Notes under the pieces: model-generated | Told to the model about the DNA's origin: nothing | Databases searched by the model: none | The model's input: only the letters and a program-made list of their open reading frames with translations | Program-made: the position numbers and the translations under genes | Origin: Rhodococcus sp. KRD162 | Lineage (GTDB): Bacteria; Actinomycetota; Actinomycetes; Mycobacteriales; Mycobacteriaceae | DNA: 64,000 nt | NCBI RefSeq assembly: GCF_017168335.1 | Contig: NZ_JABFAU010000014.1 | Location: 1-64,000 of the forward strand | Direction of reading: 5' to 3' | Shown here: positions 41,047-49,577 of the stretch, in pieces | Layout of the letters: every line of letters starts with the position of its first letter | How positions within the stretch are numbered: position 1 is the first letter of the stretch

Positions 41047-42363
41047 TCAGTAACGGCCGGGGATCCAGTTGGTTCCGGCGAGTGGAACGCGTGCCATCGC
41101 CGATGCTTCGACGGTGAGAGCCACGAGATCCTCGGGTTCGAGGTTGCGCAGATGCGACTTGCCGCAGGCACGGGCAAGTGTCTGCGCTTCCATCGTCAGC
41201 ACCCGCAGGTAGTTCGCCAGTCGCCGTCCACCTGCAACGGGGTCGAGGTTCTTCGACAGCTCCGGATCCTGAGTGGTGATGCCTGCCGGGTCGCGTCCGG
41301 CTTGGAAGTCGTCGTAGAACCCGGCGGCCGATCCGAGTTCCTCGTACTGCTCGGCATAGCGAGGACTGTTGTCTCCCAGTGCAATCAGTGCGGCAGTACC
41401 GATGGCGACCGCATCGGCTCCGAGCGCCATGGCCTTGGCGACGTCCGCGCCGCTACGAATGCCGCCCGAGACGATGAGTTGCACCTTGCGGTGCACACCC
41501 ATTTCTTGAAGGGCCTGCACTGCCTGCGGAATCGCGGCGAGCGTCGGGATTCCGACGTGCTCGATGAACACGTCCTGGGTGGCCGCGGTGCCGCCCTGCA
41601 TACCGTCGACGACCACGACGTCCGCGCCTGCCTTCACTGCCAGTTTGACGTCGTAGTAGGTGCGGGTGGCCCCGACCTTGATGTAGATGGGCTTCTCCCA
41701 GTTGGTGATCTCGCGCAGTTCGATGATCTTGATCGCGAGATCGTCCGGCCCGGTCCAGTCCGGATGACGGCAGGCCGAGCGTTGATCTACCCCCATCGGC
41801 AGTGTTCGCATCCGGGCCACCCGCTCGGTGATCTTCTGCCCCAACAGCATGCCGCCACCGCCCGGCTTCGCGCCCTGGCCGAGCACGATCTCGATGGCGT
41901 CGGCCTTGCGGAGATCGTCCGGGTTCATGCCGTACCGGGACGGAAGATATTGGTAAACAAGGTTCTTCGACTGGCCGCGTTCCTCGGGTGTCATCCCGCC
42001 GTCGCCGGTGGTGGTGGAGGTTCCGACCTCGCTCGCGCCCCGCCCGAGAGCCTCCTTGGCCTGACCGGACAATGCGCCGAAGCTCATGCCCGCGATCGTG
42101 ATCGGAATGTCCAGGTGGAGGGGAAATTTCGCGTGAGTGTCACCCAGGACGACGTCGGTTTCGCATTTCTCGCGGTAGCCCTCGAGCGGGTAGCGCGACA
42201 TCGATGCGCCGAGGAAGAGCAGGTCGTCGAAGTGGGGGAGCTTGCGCTTGGCACCCCAACCGCGGATGTCGTAGATGCCGGTCTCGGCGGCGCGTTGGAT
42301 TTCGGCGATGACTCCGCGGTCGAAGGTCGCCGACTCACGAAGGCGGGTGTTCGGTGTGGTCAT
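41047..42363 (-). CDS. mgsC: FMN-binding glutamate-synthase-like protein (N-methylglutamate synthase subunit C type)
   Basis: A 438-residue protein equivalent to the FMN/glutamate-binding core of GltB. It has LPHFDDLLFLGASMSRYPLEGY at the start, then AGMSFGALSGQAKEALGRGA, GDGGMTPEER, EIVLGQGAKPGGGGMLLGQK, IYIKVGA, VVVVDGMQGGTAATQ and LIVSGGIRSGADVAKAMALGADAV. It starts nine nt after the stop of the GXGXG-type subunit gene. Together with that subunit and the amidotransferase it makes a three-gene split glutamate synthase, as in N-methylglutamate synthase (MgsABC) or the GlxBCD set. It would use the ammonia or methylamine carried by glutamine or gamma-glutamylmethylamide. The exact substrate is inferred from the synthetase upstream. 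Confidence 0.85.
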   Translation of the reverse strand: MTTPNTRLRESATFDRGVIAEIQRAAETGIYDIRGWGAKRKLPHFDDLLFLGASMSRYPLEGYREKCETDVVLGDTHAKFPLHLDIPITIAGMSFGALSGQAKEALGRGASEVGTSTTTGDGGMTPEERGQSKNLVYQYLPSRYGMNPDDLRKADAIEIVLGQGAKPGGGGMLLGQKITERVARMRTLPMGVDQRSACRHPDWTGPDDLAIKIIELREITNWEKPIYIKVGATRTYYDVKLAVKAGADVVVVDGMQGGTAATQDVFIEHVGIPTLAAIPQAVQALQEMGVHRKVQLIVSGGIRSGADVAKAMALGADAVAIGTAALIALGDNSPRYAEQYEELGSAAGFYDDFQAGRDPAGITTQDPELSKNLDPVAGGRRLANYLRVLTMEAQTLARACGKSHLRNLEPEDLVALTVEASAMARVPLAGTNWIPGRY

Positions 42364-42372
42364 GACGAGCTC

Positions 42373-43083
42373 CTAGTACGCGCTGGCGTTGTCGACGTGG
42401 AAGTTGTACAGCTGACGGGCCGAGCCGTAGCGGGTGAATTCGCTCGGATCGTGTTTCAGCCCTGCGGCATCGAGCAGTTCTGCGAGTTCTTTCAGGTGCT
42501 CCTCGCGCATGTCCTTCTTGACGCAGTCGGCCCCGAGGGACGCAACGCTGCCTCGTACGTAGATGCGTGCCTCGTAGATCGAATCACCCAGTGCCTCACC
42601 GGCGTCACCGCAGACGACCAGCCGTCCGGCCTGGCCCATGAAGGCACTCATGTGCCCGATGTTGCCGCCGACGACGATGTCGACGCCCTTCATCGAGATA
42701 CCGCAGCGCGCAGCTGCGTTGCCGTCGATGACGAGGAGGCCGCCGTGCGCCGTCGCGCCGGCCGATTGCGAGGCATCGCCCTTGATGTGAACGCGCCCGG
42801 ACATCATGTTCTCGGCGACGCCGACTCCGGCGTTGCCGTTGACGGTGACCGTGGCCTTCTGGTTCACCCCGGCGCAGTAGTAACCGACGTGCCCGTCGAT
42901 CACGACGTCGATGGTCGAGTCGAGTCCGCAGGCCAGCGCATGCGCACCTTGCGGATCGGTCACTCGCACTCGCGCCGGAGCCTCGGGGGAGGTGAGCAAC
43001 TCGTTGACTGCGCGGGTGCTCGAAGACTGCAGATCGACAGTGGTCTCGGCGGTGTCCTGTGTGGTGATCACTGACGGTGCCAT
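42373..43083 (-). CDS. mgsB: GXGXG-type glutamate-synthase-like subunit (N-methylglutamate synthase subunit B type)
   Basis: The 236-residue protein matches the beta-helical C-terminal domain of glutamate synthase and of FmdC/FwdC. It consists of repeated short units with glycines, for example DVVIDGHVGYYCAGVN, VNGNAGVGVAENMMSG, HIKGDASQSAGATAHGG, VVGGNIGHMSAFMGQAG and VVCGDAGEALGDSIYEA. This is one of the three split subunits of N-methylglutamate synthase/GlxC-type enzymes and is structural rather than catalytic. The ATG at 43083 lies 16 bp inside the end of the amidotransferase gene, and its stop is nine nt before the FMN subunit, so all three are co-translated. Earlier in-frame codons are a shadow of the amidotransferase gene. 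Confidence 0.85.
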   Translation of the reverse strand: MAPSVITTQDTAETTVDLQSSSTRAVNELLTSPEAPARVRVTDPQGAHALACGLDSTIDVVIDGHVGYYCAGVNQKATVTVNGNAGVGVAENMMSGRVHIKGDASQSAGATAHGGLLVIDGNAAARCGISMKGVDIVVGGNIGHMSAFMGQAGRLVVCGDAGEALGDSIYEARIYVRGSVASLGADCVKKDMREEHLKELAELLDAAGLKHDPSEFTRYGSARQLYNFHVDNASAY

Positions 43084-43967
43084 ACGTACACCTCTTCCGG
43101 TTCGGGCTCGAAGATTCGGGCTGTGTCGATACCTGGCAGGTGCGCCAGTGCTCGGTACTCGGAGGCCATGGCCACCCAGCGGTCCGTTTCGGCGATGATC
43201 GCCGGCTTGCACGAGATGGCATCGCGGACAACGGCGAACGAGTCGCTGTTGGAGACGAGCAGGGTGTAGAAGCCGTCGAACGTCTCGTTGAGCATCAACA
43301 GCGCCTTCTCGAGGTCGACACCTTCGGCGAGCTGCTTTGCGACGAATCGCGCACCCACTTCGGTGTCGTTCTCGCTGTCGAAGCTCACGCCCTCGCGTTC
43401 GAGTTCGTGCTTGATCGACATGTGGTTGGAGAACGATCCGTTGTGCACCAAGCACTGATCCGGCCCGACGGCGAACGGATGCGACCCCTCCGCAGTGACC
43501 GCCGATTCGGTGGCCATCCGGGTATGCGCGACGCCTTGCCAGCCGCTGGCCTGCGGTAGGCCGAATCGATGAGCGAGCTCGGTCGGGTTTCCCATGCCCT
43601 TGAGTACCGTCAGGTCGTCACCGAATCCGATGATTCGAGCAGCGGGTACTACCTCACGGACCGCGGCCGTGATCGCATCGGCAGAGGCGGGACCATGCAG
43701 GACGATGGTCGGATCCAGATCGATTCCGGTGACCGTGACCCCCAGCGCCGCACCGACCTTCTCGGCCAGTTCACCGGCAGGAACGATCGAATCGAGAAGC
43801 GAGACAGTCGCTTCACCCTCCGGTGACCAGTGCGGGTCGCCGTAGACGGCCATACCAGCGGAGTCGGGGCCTCGATCGCACATGGCGTCGAGCATGTCCG
43901 TCAACAGTGCACCGAGTTGGGGATAGAGCGTGGCGTCACGTAGATGAAGCCCGACTATTCCGCACAT
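43068..43967 (-). CDS. mgsA: Class II glutamine amidotransferase (N-methylglutamate synthase subunit A type)
   Basis: A 299-residue Ntn-type amidotransferase. It begins MCGIVGLHLRD, so Cys2 becomes the N-terminal nucleophile after Met removal. RGPDSAGMAVYG, GVAHTRMATES, HPFAVG and LVHNGSFSNH form the glutamine-binding site as in PurF/GltB amidotransferase domains. AAGGAA lies upstream of ATG 43967. It should release ammonia (or methylamine from gamma-glutamylmethylamide) for the FMN-binding subunit. It follows the type III glutamine synthetase by 26 bp and overlaps the next gene by 16 bp. The frame continues upstream but is only a shadow of the synthetase gene. Confidence 0.88.
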   Translation of the reverse strand: MCGIVGLHLRDATLYPQLGALLTDMLDAMCDRGPDSAGMAVYGDPHWSPEGEATVSLLDSIVPAGELAEKVGAALGVTVTGIDLDPTIVLHGPASADAITAAVREVVPAARIIGFGDDLTVLKGMGNPTELAHRFGLPQASGWQGVAHTRMATESAVTAEGSHPFAVGPDQCLVHNGSFSNHMSIKHELEREGVSFDSENDTEVGARFVAKQLAEGVDLEKALLMLNETFDGFYTLLVSNSDSFAVVRDAISCKPAIIAETDRWVAMASEYRALAHLPGIDTARIFEPEPEEVYVWHRQ

Positions 43968-43993
43968 GCAAGTTCCTTTCGAACGTTCGGGTG

Positions 43994-45388
43994 TTAGAAG
44001 GCGGTGAGGTAGTGGTCGATTTCCCAGGCGCTGACGGTGTTGTGCCAGGCGAAGAATTCCTCGCGTTTGGTCTTGGCGAAGTACTCGGCGACGCCGGGGC
44101 CGACAGCATCGAGTGCGTCGATCAGTACCTGGTCCGCTTCGAGTGCATCCATGGCGTGCAGCAAGGTCATCGGCAACATTTCGCTGGGCGAGTCTCCGCT
44201 TCCCGGTGCGCCCGGGTGCAGGTTGCGGCGCACCCCGTCCAGGCCTGCTGCCACCGCTCCTGCCGCGGCCAGATACGGGTTGGCCGAGCCGTCGCCACCG
44301 CGGAGTTCGACTCGATTCTTGTCCGGGATGCGGAGGTAGTGGGTTCGGTCGTTTCCGCCGTAGGTTGCGAACCGGGGCGACCACGTCGCTCCGCTCGCGG
44401 TAGCCGTCGCACCGGTTCGCTTGTACGAGTTGACAGTCGGCGCGATCAGGCCCTGTAGCGCGCACGCATGCTCGAGAATTCCCGCGACGAACGAGTAGGC
44501 GGTGGCCGAGAGACCGAGACCGAGGGCGTCGTCTGCATCCGGAAACACCGGGCCCGCGTCGTTCCACAGCGACAGGTGCATGTGGAGCCCGCTCCCGGTA
44601 CGCGTCGTGAACGGCTTCGGCATGAATGTTGCTTGCATGCCGCGTTTCTCGGCAATGACCGACAGAAGGTATCGCAATGTGACGACACGATCGGCGGTGG
44701 TCATGGCATCGGCGTAGTCGAAGTTCTGCTCGAACTGGCCGTTGCCGTCCTCGTGATCGTTGGCGTAGTTGCCCCAGCCGAGGGTGTTCATCGCGTCGGC
44801 GACCTCGGTGAGATGGTCGTACATACGGGTGACGTCTCGGGCGTCGTAGCAGGGGTTGCTGCTGGTGTCGCCGCGGTCTGCGGTGACGAGCTGCCCGTCG
44901 ACCCGGTTGACCAGGAAGTACTCGATCTCCGCACCGACATTGACGGTCAGGCCGAGCTCCGCGGCCGTGCGCAGTTGCTTTTTCAGGATGACTCTCGGCG
45001 CGTACGGCCAGGGTTCCCCGTTCACGTGTGGATCGCAGTGCACGATCGCCAGACCGGGCTTGATGAAGGGAATGGGGGTGAACGAGTCGACATCGGGAAT
45101 CGCGACGAGGTCGGAATCCTTGGGCTCCTGCCCCATGTTGCCTGCGGCGTAGCCGGCGAACCCGACGCCGTCCTCCTCCAACTGTGTGACGGCCTGGATC
45201 GGAACGAGTTTGGCGCAGGGCTTGCCGGACAGGGTCACGAACATCGCGAGGATGAACGTGGTGCCACTGGCTCGGGCGACCTCGGTCAGCGTCTGTGTGC
45301 GGTCGTGTGAATCGGTGACGGGGGCTGCTTCCGCGGCGTCTACGGCCATGGCGTGGTCCTTCGGGAGTCGGGTATCGGCGAGGGTCAT
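43994..45388 (-). CDS. glnT: Type III glutamine synthetase / gamma-glutamylmethylamide synthetase
   Basis: The 464-residue ligase has the glutamine-synthetase core: GAEIEYFLV with catalytic Glu, NDHEDGNGQFEQNFDYADAMTTADRV, the ammonium-site and ATP-site segment GSGLHMHLSLW, NSYKR, and RIPDKNRVELRGGDGSANPY. These features and the operon partners match the GlnT/TIGR03105 group, which includes gamma-glutamylmethylamide synthetase (GMAS) of the N-methylglutamate pathway. It condenses glutamate with ammonia or methylamine using ATP. The start at 45388 overlaps the oxidoreductase stop (ATGA). Being beside MgsABC-like genes favours the GMAS role; discriminating ammonia from methylamine needs assay. 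Confidence 0.85.
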   Translation of the reverse strand: MTLADTRLPKDHAMAVDAAEAAPVTDSHDRTQTLTEVARASGTTFILAMFVTLSGKPCAKLVPIQAVTQLEEDGVGFAGYAAGNMGQEPKDSDLVAIPDVDSFTPIPFIKPGLAIVHCDPHVNGEPWPYAPRVILKKQLRTAAELGLTVNVGAEIEYFLVNRVDGQLVTADRGDTSSNPCYDARDVTRMYDHLTEVADAMNTLGWGNYANDHEDGNGQFEQNFDYADAMTTADRVVTLRYLLSVIAEKRGMQATFMPKPFTTRTGSGLHMHLSLWNDAGPVFPDADDALGLGLSATAYSFVAGILEHACALQGLIAPTVNSYKRTGATATASGATWSPRFATYGGNDRTHYLRIPDKNRVELRGGDGSANPYLAAAGAVAAGLDGVRRNLHPGAPGSGDSPSEMLPMTLLHAMDALEADQVLIDALDAVGPGVAEYFAKTKREEFFAWHNTVSAWEIDHYLTAF

Positions 45389-46575
45389 CGCATTTCTCCT
45401 GCGCCCTCGTACGGATTGAGGCTGAAGAGGAGGTCTCCTTCGGCAAAGCGCGAGTAGCGGAAGTCGTCGGGGTCGACGCCCGGAAGCGTTGTTCGTCCAT
45501 CGACGAGTAGATCGGCGACGAGCTTGCCCACGGCAGGCGAGATCTTGAATCCGTGGCCGGAGAATCCGGTTGCGAGAAACAGGCCGTCCACCGGGGAGGG
45601 CCCGATGATCGGGTTGTAGTCCGGGGTGACGTCGTACGCCCCGACGTAGGAACTGGTGATGCGTGGATCGGGCATGTCGGGCAGACGATGTCCGAGCTTG
45701 ACGATGTTCTTCTCGATCGCCGCGTCGTCGGCGCGATTGACGTAGTTGTCGGGATCGATGTACTCGGGTGCCTGGTGGTCGGAGTTGCCGACGAGTAGCT
45801 CGCCGTTGGGCTCTCGGCAGATGTACTGCAGGCCGGCGAGATCGGACAGCACCGGAACCTCGGGGGTCGGTGCGCCCTGGTCGACCAGCACCAGTTGAGC
45901 GCGTTGCGCCGAGACGTCGAGTTGTACCCCGACGCCCTCGGCCAGTGCCGGGGCCCACGGCCCGGTCGCGAGGATCACGTGGTCGGCATGCACCTGCGAG
46001 CCGTCTTTCAGTGTGACCCCGTGGACCGCGCCTGCCGCGTTACGTAGCAGAGACATCACTGGGGTGCTCTGCCTGATCTTGACGCCCATCTTCCGGGCGG
46101 TCGCGGCGAATGCCATCCCGGCCATGTATGCCTCGCCGCGGCCGCCGAGCGGTTCGTGGGCGAACAGCGCGAAATCGTCGAGACGGAGCCCGGGCCACAG
46201 TTCGGCCATCTTGTCGTGGGCGATGAATTCCGTTGCAATGCCGAGCGACTGCATCATCGCGATGTTCGCCTCGAGCGGTTTGACGTTGTTCTCGCCGACG
46301 CCGACGACGTACCCACATTGACGAAAGGCCATGTCGTCGTCGAAGAGTTCTGTTGCGCGAGTGAAGATATCGACGCCGTACCAACTCATGGCAGCCAGCG
46401 ACGGCGTTCCGTAGTGGCAGCGAACGACGCCGCTGGATTTTCCGGTCATTCCGGAGCACAGGGTGTCCCGCTCGAGGACGAGGACATCGGTTTCCCCGCG
46501 TTCGGCGAGTGAATAGGCGATGGCCAGCCCTTCCAATCCACCGCCGATGATCAAGAACTTGGCTGTGTCTGTCAC
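45385..46575 (-). CDS. FAD-dependent amine oxidoreductase (sarcosine oxidase beta-like)
   Basis: A 396-residue flavoprotein with an N-terminal Rossmann fold (FLIIGGGLEGLAIAYSLAERG, then an acidic VLVLERD), the DAO-type GMTGKSSGVVRCHYG region, and a C-terminal FAD-contact segment LFLATGFSGHGFKISPAVGKLVADLL. It resembles the beta subunit of heterotetrameric sarcosine oxidase and N-methylglutamate dehydrogenase, but no alpha, gamma or delta subunit genes are present, so it may act alone. GTG 46575 has AAGGAAA about 8 nt upstream. It is the first gene of the nitrogen operon and overlaps glnT. Plausible role: oxidative demethylation or deamination that frees amine for GMAS/glutamine synthetase. 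Confidence 0.85.
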   Translation of the reverse strand: MTDTAKFLIIGGGLEGLAIAYSLAERGETDVLVLERDTLCSGMTGKSSGVVRCHYGTPSLAAMSWYGVDIFTRATELFDDDMAFRQCGYVVGVGENNVKPLEANIAMMQSLGIATEFIAHDKMAELWPGLRLDDFALFAHEPLGGRGEAYMAGMAFAATARKMGVKIRQSTPVMSLLRNAAGAVHGVTLKDGSQVHADHVILATGPWAPALAEGVGVQLDVSAQRAQLVLVDQGAPTPEVPVLSDLAGLQYICREPNGELLVGNSDHQAPEYIDPDNYVNRADDAAIEKNIVKLGHRLPDMPDPRITSSYVGAYDVTPDYNPIIGPSPVDGLFLATGFSGHGFKISPAVGKLVADLLVDGRTTLPGVDPDDFRYSRFAEGDLLFSLNPYEGAGEMR

Positions 46576-46724
46576 GTGTCGTTTCCTTCGAGAGGCCCCG
46601 GTGCAATGCGCGGCCGTGGGTGGCCTCGATCACTGCGATGGTTTCCTATAGTGAATCGGTGTCTTCCTTTATGAAACTCTCGAAATATGTCGGTCAGGTT
46701 ACACGGCCGTCAGCTCGAGGTGAA

Positions 46725-47324
46725 CTACTCGGCGCCGATGGCTTCACCCGTGCCTTGCTTCACCCGTGCCACCAGAACGCGGGCGTCCCCGGACACCTCC
46801 GCAGGTGAGCCCTCGATGAGAAGGCAGCAGCCGGCGGTGGCGGTCGAGGATCCGGTCGACGCGGTGCCGGAGCAGACGAGAACGAGCGTCACCGCCTGGA
46901 CCTCTGTCACCACCGGACCGCTCGAAAGCTCGTGCACGAACACGCTCGCCGACGCCCGCACCGCATCGACCATCACGTTGAGGGCCTTCGTTGCAGCATC
47001 GGGAGTGCACACCACATCGGCGGAACCCGAGAATGGAAGCGGCCGGAGCGGATTCACCCGGCTACTTCCTGCCGGAAAGGCGAGGAGGACGCCCGCCTCG
47101 CCGATGACGGTGAACACCCGGTTCGTGCCGGCAAAGGTCGAGAACCGAGTGGTGACATCATCGAGGGTGGCAATACTGAACCGCCACAGCACAATCCCGT
47201 TCACACGCGGTCCGGCCGCAAGCTCGACGGTGGTGCCCGCGCCGTTCTTCCACGGCTCGGGCACCAACTCGTCGGGTCGAACGAGATCGATCGAGTCGAT
47301 CGCATCAGTCGAGTCGGTGGACAT
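46725..47324 (-). CDS. hutD: HutD-family protein
   Basis: The 199-residue protein has the cupin-like HutD features: PEPWKNGAGTTVELAAGP near the N-terminus, LWRFSIATLDDVTTRFSTFAG, and FAFPGS-type core GVLLAFPAGSS. HutD is found in histidine and related amine-utilisation clusters, where it is thought to limit pathway activity, with unclear chemistry. ATG 47324 has AGAGG five nt upstream and is preferred to a start eight codons earlier. It lies upstream of the oxidoreductase operon in the same direction, separated by 149 bp, and divergently from the ammonium channel gene. No other hut gene is in the window. Confidence 0.82.
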   Translation of the reverse strand: MSTDSTDAIDSIDLVRPDELVPEPWKNGAGTTVELAAGPRVNGIVLWRFSIATLDDVTTRFSTFAGTNRVFTVIGEAGVLLAFPAGSSRVNPLRPLPFSGSADVVCTPDAATKALNVMVDAVRASASVFVHELSSGPVVTEVQAVTLVLVCSGTASTGSSTATAGCCLLIEGSPAEVSGDARVLVARVKQGTGEAIGAE

Positions 47325-47383
47325 CGGCCTCTTTCCGTATTTACACACAGTTCACGCGCAGCCGAGCGTCGACCACCTCAGTA

Positions 47384-47406
47384 TTGGTTTACTGTGCGTG
47401 AACCAA
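47384..47406. promoter_or_regulatory. Inverted repeat between hutD and amt
   Basis: Arms TTGGTTTAC and GTGAACCAA match at 8 of 9 positions around TGTGC. It sits in the 152-bp region between the divergent hutD (start 47324) and amt (start 47477) genes, a natural place for an operator controlling both. The binding regulator is unknown; the XRE-cupin protein downstream or a GlnR-type factor are candidates. Confidence 0.45.
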
Positions 47407-47476
47407 GACTACTCGCATGAATCGCGGTAGTCGGGTCCGCTCGACCACACTCCTTCCTGAGACAAGGTGAACTCCT

Positions 47477-48832
47477 ATGAACGAAGCAGTCGCGGCAGCC
47501 GACACGGCATGGATGCTCGCAGCGTTCGCGGCAGTGGCGCTGATGGTGCCCGGGCTCGCGCTTTTCTATGGCGGCATGGTGAGCATCAAGAGCACTCTGA
47601 ACATGGCGATGATGACGTTCGGAGCGTTCGCCGTCGTCGGAATACTCTGGATCCTGTTCGGCTACTCCGCCGTACTCGGCAATTCGATCGGCGGTGCCGG
47701 ACTCCTGGGTGACCCAGCCGAGTTCTTCGGCTCGAGTTCCTTGCTGGATGCCCCCGCCGAACCCGGCCTGCCACCGGCGCTGGTGTCCGCCTTTCAGCTG
47801 TTGTTCGCGGGCATCACCGTCGCGCTGATCTCCGGGGCCGTGGCGGACCGGATGAAGTTCGGGTCATGGATGGTGTTCGCCGGGCTCTGGGCCACGTTGG
47901 TGTACTTCCCCGTTGCCCATTGGGTCTTCGCGTTCGACTCGGAGGACGGTTCGGTCACCGGCGGCTGGATCGCCAACAAGTTGGGTGCCATCGACTTCGC
48001 CGGCGGAACTGCAGTACACATCAACGCGGGCGTCGGAGCGCTGGCGCTCGTCCTGGTCCTGGGTCGTCGCAGGTCCTTCTCCAATCCACCTCGGCCGCAC
48101 AGCCTTCCGCTGACGATACTCGGCTCTGGCATCCTGCTGTTCGGGTGGTTCGGCTTCAACGGCGGCTCCGCACTCGCGGCCGGTAACAGCGCGGCGGTGG
48201 TCGTGCTCAACACCGTCGCGGCGGCGTGCGCCGGAATCCTCGCCTGGCTCGCCGTCGAGAAACTTCGGCAGGGCCACGCCACCTCGCTCGGTGCGTCCTC
48301 CGGTCTGATCGCGGCTCTGGTCGCCATCACCCCTGCCTGCGGTGCCGTCTCACCTCTCGGGGCGCTGATCATCGGCGGGCTCGCCGGAGCAGTCTGCTGC
48401 GTGGCCGTGTCGATGAAATACCGCCTGGGTTACGACGACGCCCTCGACGTGGTCGGCGTCCACATGGTCGGGGGAATCCTCGGCACGGTGCTGGTCGGCT
48501 TCTTGGCAACCGAGGCCGCACCGAACGGCGTCGCCGGACTGTTCTACGGCGGCGGCCTCGATCTGGCGTGGCGTCAGACGGTGGCCGTGGTCGCGGTGCT
48601 CGGGTACACCTTCGTCGTCACGTGGATCATCGCCACCGTCATGTCGATGGTCACCGGCATCCGCCTCGATCCCGAGACCGAGCACGAGGGCGTCGATGTG
48701 GCAGTGCACGGCGAAAGCGCGTACGTGTTCGACACACCTGGACCGACAAGTCGGCCGGTCGCATCCACCGACGCTGTCACGACAGCCGAAGGTATCACCG
48801 AGTCGGCCACATCCGAACGCGCTACGACCTGA
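47477..48832 (+). CDS. amt: Ammonium transporter (Amt family)
   Basis: A 451-residue channel with eleven predicted helices. It opens ADTAWMLAAFAAVALMVPGLALFYGGMV, the Amt N-terminal signature. DFAGGTAVHINAGVGALAL carries the first pore His and VHMVGGILGTVL the second; FAFDSEDGS precedes them. The cytosolic tail of about 60 residues includes EHEGVDVAVHGESAY, the usual actinobacterial tail that can meet a PII protein, although no glnB/glnD gene follows here. It moves ammonia or ammonium, and possibly methylammonium, into the cell. Given the GMAS/N-methylglutamate-synthase-like operon next door, methylamine import is an attractive possibility. Confidence 0.93.
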   Translation: MNEAVAAADTAWMLAAFAAVALMVPGLALFYGGMVSIKSTLNMAMMTFGAFAVVGILWILFGYSAVLGNSIGGAGLLGDPAEFFGSSSLLDAPAEPGLPPALVSAFQLLFAGITVALISGAVADRMKFGSWMVFAGLWATLVYFPVAHWVFAFDSEDGSVTGGWIANKLGAIDFAGGTAVHINAGVGALALVLVLGRRRSFSNPPRPHSLPLTILGSGILLFGWFGFNGGSALAAGNSAAVVVLNTVAAACAGILAWLAVEKLRQGHATSLGASSGLIAALVAITPACGAVSPLGALIIGGLAGAVCCVAVSMKYRLGYDDALDVVGVHMVGGILGTVLVGFLATEAAPNGVAGLFYGGGLDLAWRQTVAVVAVLGYTFVVTWIIATVMSMVTGIRLDPETEHEGVDVAVHGESAYVFDTPGPTSRPVASTDAVTTAEGITESATSERATT

Positions 48833-48853
48833 TCCAACGTCGCGTTCGACTTT

Positions 48854-48896
48854 CCGGGCGGTACGGTGGCACACCGGGTGCGACCGCACCGCCCGG
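48854..48896. terminator. Bidirectional hairpin between amt and the XRE-cupin gene
   Basis: CCGGGCGGT (48854-48862) and ACCGCCCGG (48888-48896) are perfect 9-bp arms, with further pairing inside the loop. It lies between the convergent amt and XRE-cupin stop codons, where a shared terminator is expected. Confidence 0.65.
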
Positions 48897-48898
48897 CG

Positions 48899-49564
48899 TC
48901 ATTCGGTGTGCTGGTCCGGGTAGGCGGTGATCGCCAAGAAGCGGATCGGCAGCCGAACCAGGTCGTGTGGGCCGTGCAGGCCCTCGCCGTCGAGCAGAAG
49001 CGAATCACCGGGCCGCAGAGTGTATTCCGACTCGCCGTGTCCGTACACCATCACGCCCTCGAGCATGTACAGCATCTCGGTGCCGGCATGCTGGAACAAC
49101 GGAAACACCTCACTGGCGTCGGTGAGCGTGACCAACACCGGTTCCAACCGCTTGTGTTGCCCCCGAAGCGAACCCAGCAACTCGTAGTGATGCCCGATGC
49201 GTGTGCCACGGCCGACGATCACCGCGCCGTGGCCCGCCTCGACGTACACCGCCTCCCGGGCCGAATCGGCACCACGGAACAACGACGTCACCGGCACATC
49301 GAGGCCGGCGGCCAACCGTGCCAACGTGTTCAAGCTGCACGAGGTCTGAGCATTCTCGATCTTGGACAGCATCGCCTTGGAGATACCGACCTTCGCCGCC
49401 ATGTCGCCGACGGACAATCCCGTCGCCCGACGAAGGGCGCGCACCTGAGTCGCGATCACCCGTTCCAGGTCCGGGCCCGTCGCCGTACCCTCCGGTACCT
49501 CCCGCTGAACCGGTGCCGGGTCGCCGGTGTCCCGATGAGTCTTCGGCCGCGCATTGGACGTCAC
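48899..49564 (-). CDS. XRE-family regulator with C-terminal cupin domain
   Basis: A 221-residue regulator. Residues about 35-90 form a helix-turn-helix: ATQVRALRRATGLSVGDMAAKVGISKAMLSKIENAQTS, then LARLAAGLDVPVTSLF. Residues about 145-215 form a cupin: PLFQHAGTEMLYMLEGVMVYG and LRPGDSLLLDGEGLHGPHDL. This XRE-cupin architecture usually senses a small amine, amino acid or organic acid. Start GTG 49564. The gene lies at the end of the nitrogen block, convergent with amt, and beside a 27-bp palindrome just upstream of its start. It is the best candidate regulator of the N-methylglutamate-type operon. Confidence 0.9.
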   Translation of the reverse strand: MTSNARPKTHRDTGDPAPVQREVPEGTATGPDLERVIATQVRALRRATGLSVGDMAAKVGISKAMLSKIENAQTSCSLNTLARLAAGLDVPVTSLFRGADSAREAVYVEAGHGAVIVGRGTRIGHHYELLGSLRGQHKRLEPVLVTLTDASEVFPLFQHAGTEMLYMLEGVMVYGHGESEYTLRPGDSLLLDGEGLHGPHDLVRLPIRFLAITAYPDQHTE

Positions 49565-49577
49565 ACGTCGATGTTAA

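Noticed and set aside
46640..46657. GGTTTCC-TATA-GTGAATC as a second copy of the hutD/amt operator
   Set aside because: Resemblance to the 47384 site is only partial, and its own symmetry is weak (about 5 of 7 pairs).
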